The notes beneath the pieces are model-generated. The model made no database searches. It was not told the DNA's origin and saw only the letters and a program-made list of their open reading frames with translations. Positions 5,098-12,063 of a stretch of 21,730 nt of DNA are shown here, piece by piece; position 1 is the stretch's first letter; each line of letters opens with the position of its first letter. Location: the IMG/VR virus record IMGVR_UViG_3300037119_004713, positions 1 through 21,730 of that record; one strand, written 5' to 3'. The DNA is from a virus. Position numbers and translations under genes: made by a program.

Positions 5098-6117
5098 ATG
5101 GAACCGGCAGATTTCGGCGTCCAGATCAATAAGGCCATCGGCCAGTCCGATGTGCATGTTAACCGGCCGCTGACTAATGTGTCGGTTGCCTACATGCAGA
5201 ATACCAACGATTTCATCGCGAACCGGATCTTCCCGGTTGTGTCGGTGTCGAACCAGTCGGACACATTCTGGAAGTTCGATCGGGCCGACTGGAATCGGAA
5301 CGAGATGAAGCTTCGCGCCGATGCGACCGAGTCGGCCGGCGTGACCTTCAACCTGTCGCAGGATAGCTACTATTGCCCGGTCTATGCGGTGCACCACGAG
5401 ATCGGCGACCAGCTTCGCGCCAACGCAGACTCCTTCCTGCAGCTTGATCGCGCCGCAACCGAGCTGATTACCCGGAAGGCGTTGATCTTCCAAGAGGTTA
5501 TCTGGGCGAACAGCTTCTTCAAGACCGGTGTCTGGAACACGCTGAAGACTGGCCTTGCCGCAACGCCGGGTGCCAACCAGTTCCTGCAGTGGAATGATGC
5601 GGCGTCCGAGCCGGGCAAGGATATCAAGTCCTGGAAAGCTGATATCGAACAGGCGACCGGCTTCACGCCGAACGTCCTGGTTCTGGGCTCAACGACCTAC
5701 CGGATTTTGAGCGAGAATGATGCGATCATCGACCGCATCAAGTACGGCCAGACTCCAGGATCGCCAGCGATCGCAACGAAGTCGGCGATGGCCCAGCTGT
5801 TTGAGGTCGACCGCATCGAGGTGCTGAAGGGTATCGTCAACTCCGGCCCGGAGGGCGGCACCGAGTCCAACGCATACATCGCCGCGGCGAAGTCGGCGGC
5901 GCTGTTCTACGCGGCCCCGAGCGCTGGGCTGATGGTGCCGTCGGCCGGCTACACTTTCGCCTGGACCGGTTATCTGGGCGCCAATGCGATGGGCGGCCGG
6001 GTCAGCCAGTTTCGTCGGGAGCTGGTGCGGTCCGATCGCTTCGAGATCGAGCTTGCGTTTGCTCCCAAGGTGGTTGCTCCTGACCTCGGGGTCTTCGCGA
6101 CGGCGGCTGTTGCCTGA
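5098..6117 (+). CDS. Major capsid protein
   Basis: 339 residues from ATG 5098; AGAGAGGA (5083-5090) is 7-8 bases upstream of it, while the alternative ATG at 5092 is too close. Signature segments are NTNDFIANRIFPVVSVSNQS (about 36-55), then SQDSYYCPVYAVHHEIGDQL, the helix-rich AATELITRKALIFQEVIWAN, and the late domain PNVLVLGSTTYRILSENDAI. These resemble the HK97-fold capsid proteins found next to XkdF proteases and DUF2190 proteins. The role as shell subunit also follows from gene order (protease, scaffold, decoration, capsid) and from the strong terminator right after the gene, which typically separates the highly expressed head genes from connector genes. Confidence 0.85.
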   Translation: MEPADFGVQINKAIGQSDVHVNRPLTNVSVAYMQNTNDFIANRIFPVVSVSNQSDTFWKFDRADWNRNEMKLRADATESAGVTFNLSQDSYYCPVYAVHHEIGDQLRANADSFLQLDRAATELITRKALIFQEVIWANSFFKTGVWNTLKTGLAATPGANQFLQWNDAASEPGKDIKSWKADIEQATGFTPNVLVLGSTTYRILSENDAIIDRIKYGQTPGSPAIATKSAMAQLFEVDRIEVLKGIVNSGPEGGTESNAYIAAAKSAALFYAAPSAGLMVPSAGYTFAWTGYLGANAMGGRVSQFRRELVRSDRFEIELAFAPKVVAPDLGVFATAAVA

Positions 6118-6140
6118 AGCCTGCTTTAGGGTGATATTCG

Positions 6141-6172
6141 AGGGCGGGGCAACACCCCGCCCTTCGCTTTTT
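6141..6172 (+). terminator. Rho-independent terminator after the capsid gene
   Basis: A 9-bp perfect stem, AGGGCGGGG (6141-6149) / CCCCGCCCT (6155-6163), has loop CAACA and is followed by TCGCTTTTT. It lies 24 bases after the capsid stop. Connector genes downstream would depend on partial read-through. Confidence 0.9.
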
Positions 6173-6185
6173 GGAGCCCCCGCAG

Positions 6186-6623
6186 ATGCAAACAATCACC
6201 GAATACGTTGTCCGCAAGCCGGTCACCATTCTCGGCAAGAACTACGCTCCGGGGGACAGGATCGATGATCCGAACATCAAGCCGGGGGTGCTCGCCACGC
6301 TCGTGAACACGAAGCGGATCGGCACTCAGGTGCGGGTGCAGACTGCCTCGACCACCGTTGATATTCCCGAGAGCGAGGTGCGTGCCGATATCGAGCAGTC
6401 CGTGGCGGGTGCCGGCGCGCCGGACCCGGTCGAACCCGAGCAGTCTCCGCTCCTGAAAGCATGGCGGGCGCAGTATGATTCCGAACCTCATGGCCGCGGC
6501 GGCACCTTCCGGAACTGGATGTGCCAGCAGGCCAGCAACCGTAAGCTCCGGTCGAATGGATCAAACGAAGAGATCGTGGCCCGCCTCGACCTCGCGGGCT
6601 TCAAGCCTGGAGGTTCAACCTGA
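6186..6623 (+). CDS. Head-tail region protein, unrecognised, with possible SAP/HeH-like C-terminus
   Basis: 145 residues from ATG 6186; GGAG at 6173-6176 is 9 bases upstream, which is better than the in-frame TTG at 6171. The N-terminal third (TEYVVRKPVTILGKNYAPGD) is a short beta domain that resembles small phage head-completion proteins. The middle is an acidic linker. The last 35 residues (NWMCQQASNRKLRSNGSNEE then IVARLDLAGF) have the helix-extended loop-helix look of SAP/HeH/LEM-type modules, a weak resemblance. Its stop overlaps the next start by one base. Position directly after the capsid and before the connector suggests a virion role. Confidence 0.6.
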   Translation: MQTITEYVVRKPVTILGKNYAPGDRIDDPNIKPGVLATLVNTKRIGTQVRVQTASTTVDIPESEVRADIEQSVAGAGAPDPVEPEQSPLLKAWRAQYDSEPHGRGGTFRNWMCQQASNRKLRSNGSNEEIVARLDLAGFKPGGST

Positions 6624-7336
6624 TGGCACTGATCGTTGAGGACGGCACCGGCGATCCGGACGCCAACAGCTACGTTTCCCAGGCCGACGCGACCGCCTAT
6701 CTGGCGCTGATGGGTGTGACGCTATGGGCGGCGCTGACGTCCGACGAGAAAGACGCCAAGTTGATCATGGCCAAGCTCCTGGTCGATGATGGCGCGACCT
6801 ATATCTATGACGGCGACCGGGTTGGCACCGAGCAATCGGGGGAGTGGCCGCGCCTCGGCGCGACCTACGGCCGGACCGGGCCGGAGGTGCCCAGCGACAC
6901 GATCCCGCCGGAGATCAGGCGCGCGCAGATCGTGGCGGCTGGCGGGCTGACTGACGGGACGATCAACTCCGGCGGCAGCCCCGGGTCGCTTGGCGAGTCC
7001 GGGCTGGTGAAGTCGAAGAAAGTCGACACCCTGGAGGTTGTCTATTTTAGCCCGAAGGAAACCGGGCTGGACGCGAGCGCGGGAACATCGGCCGGCGCCT
7101 CCGGACCGTTCGCGGATCTGGGATGGCCGTCGATCACCGCGATCGTGGCGCCGCTGCTGGATATGGATGCCTACGCCGATCTGAACCCTACTGAGGCCGG
7201 CGGCATCGATGCTGACGTTGCCGCCCGGCGAGGCCCCATGTGGACGCGGCCGTCCTACGGCGGGATCTGGGACGTCGGCCAGAATGATGCCGTTCGGGGC
7301 GGCGACTCCGAACTTCTCAGCAACCAGCAGGTGTAG
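6623..7336 (+). CDS. DnaT-like family head-tail connector protein
   Basis: 237 residues. The N-terminus MALIVEDGTGDPDANSYVSQ, then ATAYLALMG and AALTSDEKDAKLIMAKLLVD, followed by EWPRLGATYGRTGPEVPSDT, IPPEIRRAQIVAA and KKVDTLEVVYFSP, matches the phage 'DnaT-like ssDNA-binding' family, whose members sit after the capsid gene and are thought to be gp6/gp15-like connector adaptors; the DnaT name is historical. The middle and the C-terminal 50 residues are Gly-rich and longer than in the short members of the family. The function is inferred mainly from gene order. Confidence 0.7.
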   Translation: MALIVEDGTGDPDANSYVSQADATAYLALMGVTLWAALTSDEKDAKLIMAKLLVDDGATYIYDGDRVGTEQSGEWPRLGATYGRTGPEVPSDTIPPEIRRAQIVAAGGLTDGTINSGGSPGSLGESGLVKSKKVDTLEVVYFSPKETGLDASAGTSAGASGPFADLGWPSITAIVAPLLDMDAYADLNPTEAGGIDADVAARRGPMWTRPSYGGIWDVGQNDAVRGGDSELLSNQQV

Positions 7337-7338
7337 CG

Positions 7339-7734
7339 GTGGACTACAATTCGATGCGCGCTGCCGCGGCCGAGATGATCCTCGATTTCGGCAACGGGCA
7401 GGAAGTCACATTCCACCGGAAGAACGTCACCAGCTATGATGCGGTCGCCGACGTCGAGACGACGGGCGCGGAGATCGTGGTTTCGGTGCCATGCGTGATC
7501 GTGCCGCGCGCGGCAAACGATAGGTCGACCCCCTACAACGACCTGACTTTGACCAACTTTCTGAAGATCCTCGTCCCAGCAACCGGGCTCGGGGTGTTCC
7601 TGCCGGCGCCCGGCGACCAGATCGAAGTCCCCGGCGAGGCAGACCGCTTCACCGTGACTGACGTCAAAACTATCCGGCCGGATGGCGTGGCCGTGGTTCA
7701 CACTCTCCAGGCGGAGAAGGGGGCCACGACTTGA
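7339..7734 (+). CDS. Head-closure (stopper)-like protein
   Basis: 131 residues from GTG 7339, 2 bases after the upstream stop. Segments GQEVTFHRKNVTSYDAVADV, then VSVPCVIVPRA, FLKILVPATGLGVFLPAPGD and DRFTVTDVKTIRPDGVAVVH give a small all-beta protein of the size and pattern of siphophage stopper/neck proteins (for example SPP1 gp16-like), which seal the connector after DNA packaging. No motif proves this; the call rests on position between the connector and the tail completion gene. Confidence 0.6.
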   Translation: MDYNSMRAAAAEMILDFGNGQEVTFHRKNVTSYDAVADVETTGAEIVVSVPCVIVPRAANDRSTPYNDLTLTNFLKILVPATGLGVFLPAPGDQIEVPGEADRFTVTDVKTIRPDGVAVVHTLQAEKGATT

Positions 7735-8141
7735 TCAAGGCGCGGTTCGATCCGAAGAGCTTCGATGCTGGCGACCTCACCATGCGGTCGATCAAGCGGG
7801 TCATTTTCGCGAGCCATACCGACCTCGACCGCAACCTGCGCCTGCGCAATCCATTCGACACCGGCTTTTCCGCAAGCTCGTGGTTTGCCCAGTCGAACGG
7901 CGCGCCAGCGCAGCATCCGAACCCACCGACGAAGGGCGGCCCAGGTAGCCGCGGCGCATCCGATCCGAACGTGATGATGGATTCCATCGGCGCGACGCTC
8001 ACGCTGGCCAATTCCGCAGCCTACATCGGCAAGCTGAACGAGGGCTGGTCGCCGCAGGCTCCCGCCGGATGGATCGACGCCTGCGCGAACATGTACCAGG
8101 ACTTCATCCAGATCCACACGATGCGGGAGCGCGGGAAATGA
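7731..8141 (+). CDS. HK97 gp10-like tail completion/neck protein
   Basis: 136 residues starting with TTG at 7731, which overlaps the preceding TGA. RNPFDTGFSASSWFAQSNG (about 39-57) and SAAYIGKLNEGWSPQAPAGW (about 95-114) match the HK97 gp10-like pattern (TPVDTGxLRxSW ... YxxxLExGhSxQAPxGm). In that family the protein sits between the head closure protein and the tail terminator. The gene stops with ATGA shared with the next start. Confidence 0.75.
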   Translation: MIKARFDPKSFDAGDLTMRSIKRVIFASHTDLDRNLRLRNPFDTGFSASSWFAQSNGAPAQHPNPPTKGGPGSRGASDPNVMMDSIGATLTLANSAAYIGKLNEGWSPQAPAGWIDACANMYQDFIQIHTMRERGK

Positions 8142-8356
8142 CAATCGACCGAGATGCGCTTGCCGGATTTCTTCGAGAGCATGACGATGACATGGTCATC
8201 GTGCCGCGCAAACTGCTCGCGCGGGTGCTGGATGCGGCTGAGGACGATAGCAGAACCGCTGAGCATCATGACGCTTTAATATCGTCGCGATCGGAATATC
8301 GTCGCGATCGGCAAGCCATTCGTGACTTGCGGATCGCTGCGGGTATCAAGTCATGA
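8138..8356 (+). CDS. Small helical protein of unknown function
   Basis: 72 residues. ATG 8138 overlaps the preceding TGA (ATGA), and the gene's own TGA overlaps the next ATG (ATGA), so it is translationally coupled on both sides. The sequence is charged and helical: MTIDRDALAGFLREHDDDMV, then KLLARVLDAAEDDSRTAEHH and a basic C-terminus (YRRDRQAIRDLRIAAGIKS). A perfect 17-bp tandem duplication lies inside its 3' half; since 17 is not a multiple of 3, the C-terminal frame must differ from that of a one-copy ancestor. No family is recognised. Confidence 0.6.
   Translation: MTIDRDALAGFLREHDDDMVIVPRKLLARVLDAAEDDSRTAEHHDALISSRSEYRRDRQAIRDLRIAAGIKS
8278..8311 (+). repeat. 17-bp perfect tandem duplication inside a gene
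   Basis: AATATCGTCGCGATCGG is present at 8278-8294 and again at 8295-8311 with no base between and no mismatch. The unit contains the near-palindrome TCGTCGCGATCG. Confidence 0.95.
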
Positions 8357-8817
8357 GCGTCTGGCGCGGCATCCGGTCCGACCTCCGGGCCATCCTGCTG
8401 ACGGTGGCCGGCATCCCCGATGTCCGCTGGGAGGGCAAGAGCAAGATCTACACGGCAGGCGGCGCGGTGGCCGATATCGAGCCCGCGGCCGGCGTCCCCT
8501 GGATCAAGGAAAAGCTCGCCAAGGCCGGGGCGGAAACGGTGACGCTCGGCGCTTGGGGCCAGACTCAGGAGGGCGGCATCTACATGCTGGATCTCTACTG
8601 GCCGGCCAACGGTATCATGCACGAGGGCGAGGATCTGGCCGACAAGATCAGGTTAGCCTTTTACCACGGCCGCGAGGTGGCGGCTTCTGGCCCGGATCAG
8701 GTGACGGGAACGGTGACCTCGGCGGAAGCGCGGGACATGATCGAGGGCGACGGCTGGCTGATCTTTCCCATCCGGATTGAATTCTACTTCCGCCGCTTCA
8801 CTCGGCAGGCGGCGTGA
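8353..8817 (+). CDS. Tail terminator-like protein (DUF4128-like)
   Basis: 154 residues. ATG 8353 overlaps the preceding TGA. WRGIRSDLRAILLTVAGIPD (about 4-23) and KSKIYTAGGAVADIEPAAGV, PWIKEKLAKAGAETVTLGAW, YMLDLYWPANGIM, DKIRLAFYHG and DGWLIFPIRIEFYFRRF follow the phage tail-terminator-like family, whose ring caps the tail tube and joins it to the head connector. The position after the tail completion gene is the usual one. The tail tube gene, which is usually next, is displaced 3.2 kb by the accessory block 8839-11921. Confidence 0.7.
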   Translation: MSVWRGIRSDLRAILLTVAGIPDVRWEGKSKIYTAGGAVADIEPAAGVPWIKEKLAKAGAETVTLGAWGQTQEGGIYMLDLYWPANGIMHEGEDLADKIRLAFYHGREVAASGPDQVTGTVTSAEARDMIEGDGWLIFPIRIEFYFRRFTRQAA

Positions 8818-8838
8818 CAGTGCATGGAAGGTTAAAAG

Positions 8839-9267
8839 ATGGCGACCTACGTCTACGTCACCGCCACCGGGGCGCTGGTTTCATGGAATCCGAGCGACAG
8901 CGATCCGGTTGCGCCGGATGCGGTGCTGACGGCAAAGGGCTTTAGCAAGGCCGCGGGCCTCCTGCCGCTGGACGCGACGCACCGCTGGGATGCGGCAACC
9001 CACGCGGTCGTGGTCGTGGCCGCACAGAAGTCCATGCCGACGCAGCAGGAGTTCTGGAAGCGGTTCACCCCGGCCGAGCGGACTGCGCTGCAGACGATCC
9101 TCCGGACCGGGTCGCTTGCTGCGCAGGACGGGCTCCGGTCGTTCAAGGATTACATCCAGTCGGCGCCGCTCGTTGACTGCAACGATGCGTATATCCTGAC
9201 ATCGGTCCAGACGATGGAGAGCGCGGGAGTCATTGCGGCGGGCCGCGCCGTGCAGATCGTCGTCTGA
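8839..9267 (+). CDS. Accessory virion-type protein, unknown
   Basis: 142 residues; AAGG about 8 bases before ATG. Residues 1-62 form a short beta domain (TYVYVTATGALVSWNPSDSD then HRWDAATHAVVVVAAQ). Residues about 64-142 are helical: PTQQEFWKRFTPAERTALQT, then GLRSFKDYIQSAPLVDCNDA and SVQTMESAGVI. This helical part resembles a small unnamed domain seen in phage fibre-region proteins (xxFxxLFTPxEqxAi). The stop TGA shares a base with the next ATG. Tail or fibre assembly role is inference from position. Confidence 0.55.
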   Translation: MATYVYVTATGALVSWNPSDSDPVAPDAVLTAKGFSKAAGLLPLDATHRWDAATHAVVVVAAQKSMPTQQEFWKRFTPAERTALQTILRTGSLAAQDGLRSFKDYIQSAPLVDCNDAYILTSVQTMESAGVIAAGRAVQIVV

Positions 9268-10076
9268 TGGCAATTCCTCGCTTTCCCGATGGTGCGTGCC
9301 TGCCGATCGACGTGGCGTCCAATACCGCGATCTCGTCTGCGCTCAGGCTGGCACTTCCGGGAACGGCAAACACGAAATCGGCCTATACCCAACTTGTCGC
9401 ATCAACAGCCAACGATATCAACCTGTTGCATATCGAGTTGGCCATCAATGCCCAGACGACTAGTGGCGATACCTTTGCCATCGACATAGCGGTCGGAGCC
9501 GCCGGCTCAGAAGTGGTCATCATCCCGGATCTGGTGCTTGGGTGGGCCAATTTTCCGATCGCGATGCAATTGACGCTCCCGATCAATATTCCGGCCGGCA
9601 GTCGCATAGCGGTGCGCGTTCAATCGGGAGGGAACAACGCGAGCAACCGCGCGGCGGTAAGCATCCAGGGCTATTGCAGCAACGTTGATGGATATGCCGG
9701 CGTCGACGCCATCGGATATAACAGTGCAGCTACCAAAGGCACTTCGATGACGCCTGGAGCGGCCAACGTAAAGGGCAGCTACGCGCAACTTATATCATCG
9801 ACGGCAAGGGCATACTCTGGAATTTTCTTCACCGTGGATTGTTTGTTCTCGGCTCCTGCTAGGCTATACCTGATTGATCTGGCGATAGGTGCCGCAGCGT
9901 CCGAAGTCATTATGATCCCGAATATTTACGTCAACTTTAAGGGCGCCGACTCTGGCGGGTGCACTTGCTCTGGCTTCATCCCGATGTCAATCGCTGCGGG
10001 CACACGCATCGCCGCGCGGTGTCAGCAGGACAGCACTGCATCTGCAATACAAATAACCGCATACGGGGTGTACTAG
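9267..10076 (+). CDS. Two-domain beta-sandwich virion protein, internally duplicated
   Basis: 269 residues. The two halves repeat one pattern: DIAVGAAGSEVVIIPDLVLG with LPINIPAGSRIAVRVQ in the first (about 17-128), and DLAIGAAASEVIMIPNIYVN with FIPMSIAAGTRIAARCQ in the second (about 150-269). A jelly-roll or similar beta sandwich is likely. Such proteins occur in phage tail-fibre and decoration clusters. There is no signal peptide or membrane segment. The second half has a Cys-rich GCTCSG segment. No enzymatic motif is visible. Confidence 0.6.
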   Translation: MAIPRFPDGACLPIDVASNTAISSALRLALPGTANTKSAYTQLVASTANDINLLHIELAINAQTTSGDTFAIDIAVGAAGSEVVIIPDLVLGWANFPIAMQLTLPINIPAGSRIAVRVQSGGNNASNRAAVSIQGYCSNVDGYAGVDAIGYNSAATKGTSMTPGAANVKGSYAQLISSTARAYSGIFFTVDCLFSAPARLYLIDLAIGAAASEVIMIPNIYVNFKGADSGGCTCSGFIPMSIAAGTRIAARCQQDSTASAIQITAYGVY

Positions 10077-10077
10077 G

Positions 10078-10401
10078 ATGGCATGGGCAGTAGAGGCTTC
10101 AGGATCGCAAACAGCGACGATATCGACCGAGCATTCACTGGCAACGCCAACGACGATCGCGACCTATGTGTTTTCGGTCGACACGGTGAATATGGTTCTC
10201 GGCGATGCAGTAGAGCTTCGCGCTTATGAAATGATCGACGCGACCAACTACCGCGAATGTTTTAAGCTGACCTATCAGCATGCGCAAGCGCAGCCAGGAA
10301 AGAAGTTCCCACCGATAGACTCAACAACACAGGCGAAGTTCACGCTGAAACAGACGGCTGGGACGGGAAGAGTTTTCCCATGGAGACTTAGGAGCATCTA
10401 G
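10078..10401 (+). CDS. Small conserved phage protein, unknown
   Basis: 107 residues, starting one base after the preceding TAG. MAWAVEASGSQTATISTEHS, then TPTTIATYVFSVDTVNMVLG, VELRAYEMID and FTLKQTAGTGRVFPWRLRSI fit a family I recall from many GC-rich phages near fibre genes, with the invariant-looking LKQTAGTGRxFxW ending. All-beta; function unknown, presumably virion. Confidence 0.65.
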   Translation: MAWAVEASGSQTATISTEHSLATPTTIATYVFSVDTVNMVLGDAVELRAYEMIDATNYRECFKLTYQHAQAQPGKKFPPIDSTTQAKFTLKQTAGTGRVFPWRLRSI

Positions 10402-10404
10402 CGG

Positions 10405-11442
10405 GTGCTTTACCAATACGGACTCCTGATTGAGATCCCGACGAGCGCGGCGGCGTCGGGCGTTGGCGCCTTTGCGGCCACCGAAGCTCCGGACGTCATT
10501 TCGGCTACGGGCAGCCTTCCGATCGCCGGCACTGTCAACGCTACCGAGGCGCCGGACACTCTCGCCAGTGCCGGCTCGTCACCTATCACTGGCGTCGGTG
10601 CTATCGCCGAGGCGCCTGACACTCTTGCCGCGGCAGCCTCGCTTCCGTCCGCGGCCACGCTGGCGGCGACTGAGGCTGGCGACGCTATCGCCGCAACTGG
10701 CTCGATTTCGATCAGCGCCACCTTTGCGAAGACCGAGGCGCCGGACACGCTGGCGACAACCGGTGGAGCGCCAGCGGTTGCCGGCAATCTGGCAGTGGCC
10801 GAGGCGCCGGACATCCTCGCCGCGGCGGGATCGCTCTCGATTTCCGGGGCGACGGCAATGGCCGAGGTGCCCGATGCCCTCACCAGCATGGGATCGCTGG
10901 CGGCTACTGGCACCCTTGCCGCAACCGAAGCTGGAGACACCATCGCTTCGATCGGCGTCGCGGCGGTCGGCGGTGTCGTGGGGGTGGCCGAAGCGCCAGA
11001 TACCCTTGCCGCCGCCGGTAGCTTGCCGATCGGCGCGGTGGCCAACTTGGCCGAAGTACCGGACACCGTTGTCGCTGCCGGCTCACTCCCACTCGCCGGA
11101 TCACTCGCCGCTACCGAGGTTTCGGACACCATCGCGTCGGCCGGAGGTTCCCCGGAGGGCGCGGGAGCGCTCGCACAGGCCGAGGCGCCGGACACCGTTG
11201 TCGCTGCCGGATGGTTTTATATCGAGGCTGCGCTGGACGTCACCGAGGCCAGTGACACCATTGTCGCTGTCGGGATCGACGTCACCGCGACCCATGTAGT
11301 GACCCCGCGCGAGCGCCGGGCAACGGTATTCTCCGAGAACCGGAGATCTATGGTATCCTCCGAAAACCGGCGGGCGACGGTTCCGGCTGATAGCCGCGAG
11401 GCAATGGCGCAGACTGATAATCGGAGGCTGAGAGCGGCATGA
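10405..11442 (+). CDS. TEAPDTL-repeat virion protein
   Basis: 345 residues from GTG 10405. After about 20 residues, some 13 copies of a 20-22-residue unit follow, with consensus LAATEAPDTLAAAGSLPIxG (about residues 27-300). Copies vary at the third position (TEAPD, AEAPD, TEAGD, AEVPD), with hydrophobic, small and Gly residues at fixed places, which suggests stacked beta hairpins. The last 45 residues form a second repeat of 9 residues (RRATVFSEN, RRSMVSSEN, RRATVPADS, REAMAQTDN). This layout is known to me from unnamed proteins of alphaproteobacterial phages. The same unit recurs in the tail protein from 19459. The gene overlaps the next by ATGA. It is likely a surface-exposed tail or fibre component. 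Confidence 0.7.
   Translation: MLYQYGLLIEIPTSAAASGVGAFAATEAPDVISATGSLPIAGTVNATEAPDTLASAGSSPITGVGAIAEAPDTLAAAASLPSAATLAATEAGDAIAATGSISISATFAKTEAPDTLATTGGAPAVAGNLAVAEAPDILAAAGSLSISGATAMAEVPDALTSMGSLAATGTLAATEAGDTIASIGVAAVGGVVGVAEAPDTLAAAGSLPIGAVANLAEVPDTVVAAGSLPLAGSLAATEVSDTIASAGGSPEGAGALAQAEAPDTVVAAGWFYIEAALDVTEASDTIVAVGIDVTATHVVTPRERRATVFSENRRSMVSSENRRATVPADSREAMAQTDNRRLRAA
10726..10752 (+). repeat. 27-base segment identical to 21109-21135
   Basis: A TEAPDTL unit of the 345-residue protein is identical over 27 bases (10726-10752, core GACCGAGGCGCCGGACACG) to the last unit of the large tail protein at 21109-21135. Close variants occur at 20155-20181, 20356-20382 and 21049-21069. Such identity between two genes 10 kb apart is a potential recombination point. 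Confidence 0.85.
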
Positions 11443-11702
11443 GTTGGAAAAAGGATCCAGCCGAGGTGCTGGACTACGCGGTCGACTGGCCCAAGCGGCT
11501 GGCCGGCGACACGATCGTCTCGTCCACCTGGATTATCCCGCCAGCGATTACCTCGCCGTCGAATTCGTTCGATCCGGACGAAACCGTCATTTGGCTGGCC
11601 GGTGGTGACCTGGGCGACACCTATCATCTGATCAACGAAGTCGAAACCACAGGCGGCCGGACGATGCGCTGGTCGACCAACCTGATCATGCTGGAGCGAT
11701 GA
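11439..11702 (+). CDS. Small fibre-region protein (Gp77-like pattern)
   Basis: 87 residues, starting in the ATGA overlap. KDPAEVLDYAVDWPKRLAGD, then TIVSSTWIIPPAI, ETVIWLAGGDLGDTYHLINE and VETTGGRTMRWSTNLIMLE match a common small phage protein pattern (DYxxDWxxxLxGDTIxxSxW ... TTVWLSGGxxGxxYxLTNxVTTxxGRT). These proteins accompany fibre or baseplate genes; the exact function is not known to me. Confidence 0.7.
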   Translation: MSWKKDPAEVLDYAVDWPKRLAGDTIVSSTWIIPPAITSPSNSFDPDETVIWLAGGDLGDTYHLINEVETTGGRTMRWSTNLIMLER

Positions 11703-11705
11703 GCG

Positions 11706-11921
11706 GTGGCTTGCGGCCTCTGCGCGCGTCTGAGAGCCCTTCTGGCGGCCGGTGCGCCGCACAGCACCCCTCCCCTGGAGCGAAGCCCGGATGCCGCCTA
11801 CAGCGACGCCCTGAGCGCGCTGCGCCTTGACAGACGCCAGTCGTTTGAGGAAAATGACGTCGACGCTCCGGGTGTGTACCTAGGCACTAGCATGCGGAGC
11901 CGGTCGAGGCGAATGCCTTAA
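11706..11921 (+). CDS. Small protein of unknown function
   Basis: 71 residues from GTG 11706. It begins with CGLCARLRALLAA (a CxxC near the N-terminus), then a charged stretch DAYSDALSALRLDRRQSFEE after an initial AA pair, and DAPGVYLGTS near the end. Its TAA is immediately followed by a terminator-like hairpin, so it closes the accessory block. No family recognised; the start is uncertain. Confidence 0.45.
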   Translation: MACGLCARLRALLAAGAPHSTPPLERSPDAAYSDALSALRLDRRQSFEENDVDAPGVYLGTSMRSRSRRMP

Positions 11922-11957
11922 CGCCCGGTTCTGCAGAGCCGGGCGTTCCGATTATTT
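11920..11957 (+). terminator. Probable terminator closing the accessory block
   Basis: AACGCCCGG (11920-11928) pairs with CCGGGCGTT (11939-11947), and the inner GGTTCT / AGAGCC extends the stem with one G-T pair. It is followed by TTCCGATTATTTCC, a weak T-rich tract. It overlaps the stop codon of the gene ending at 11921. A further small dyad TGACAG (11965-11970) / CTGTCA (11983-11988) follows; nothing else is seen before the ribosome binding site of the tail tube gene. Confidence 0.6.
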
Positions 11958-12063
11958 CCATCCGTGACAGCCGTCCGCCGCTCTGTCATAGTTCGGCTCG
12001 CCACCGGGATCTGAACGCGGGCGCCCGGCCGGTTCCAGATGACCCGCCAGGAGAGGTGGCCGG

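Noticed and set aside
10410-11195. Leftward frame of 261 residues with Ser/Ala/Pro repeats
   Set aside because: Complement of the TEAPDTL repeat gene; the repetition comes from the coding strand, and the strand is opposite to the operon.
10405-11442. Regularly spaced repeats of about 63 bases, like a CRISPR array
   Set aside because: The repeats are imperfect, keep one reading frame and encode a consistent protein unit. There is no exact repeat/unique spacer alternation.
11990-12045. tRNA-like 3' half on the - strand (CGTTCAGATCCCGG resembles a T arm)
   Set aside because: The stem has a mismatch, the loop deviates from the GTTCRA consensus, and no acceptor or anticodon stem can be found. 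It overlaps the leader of the tail tube gene.
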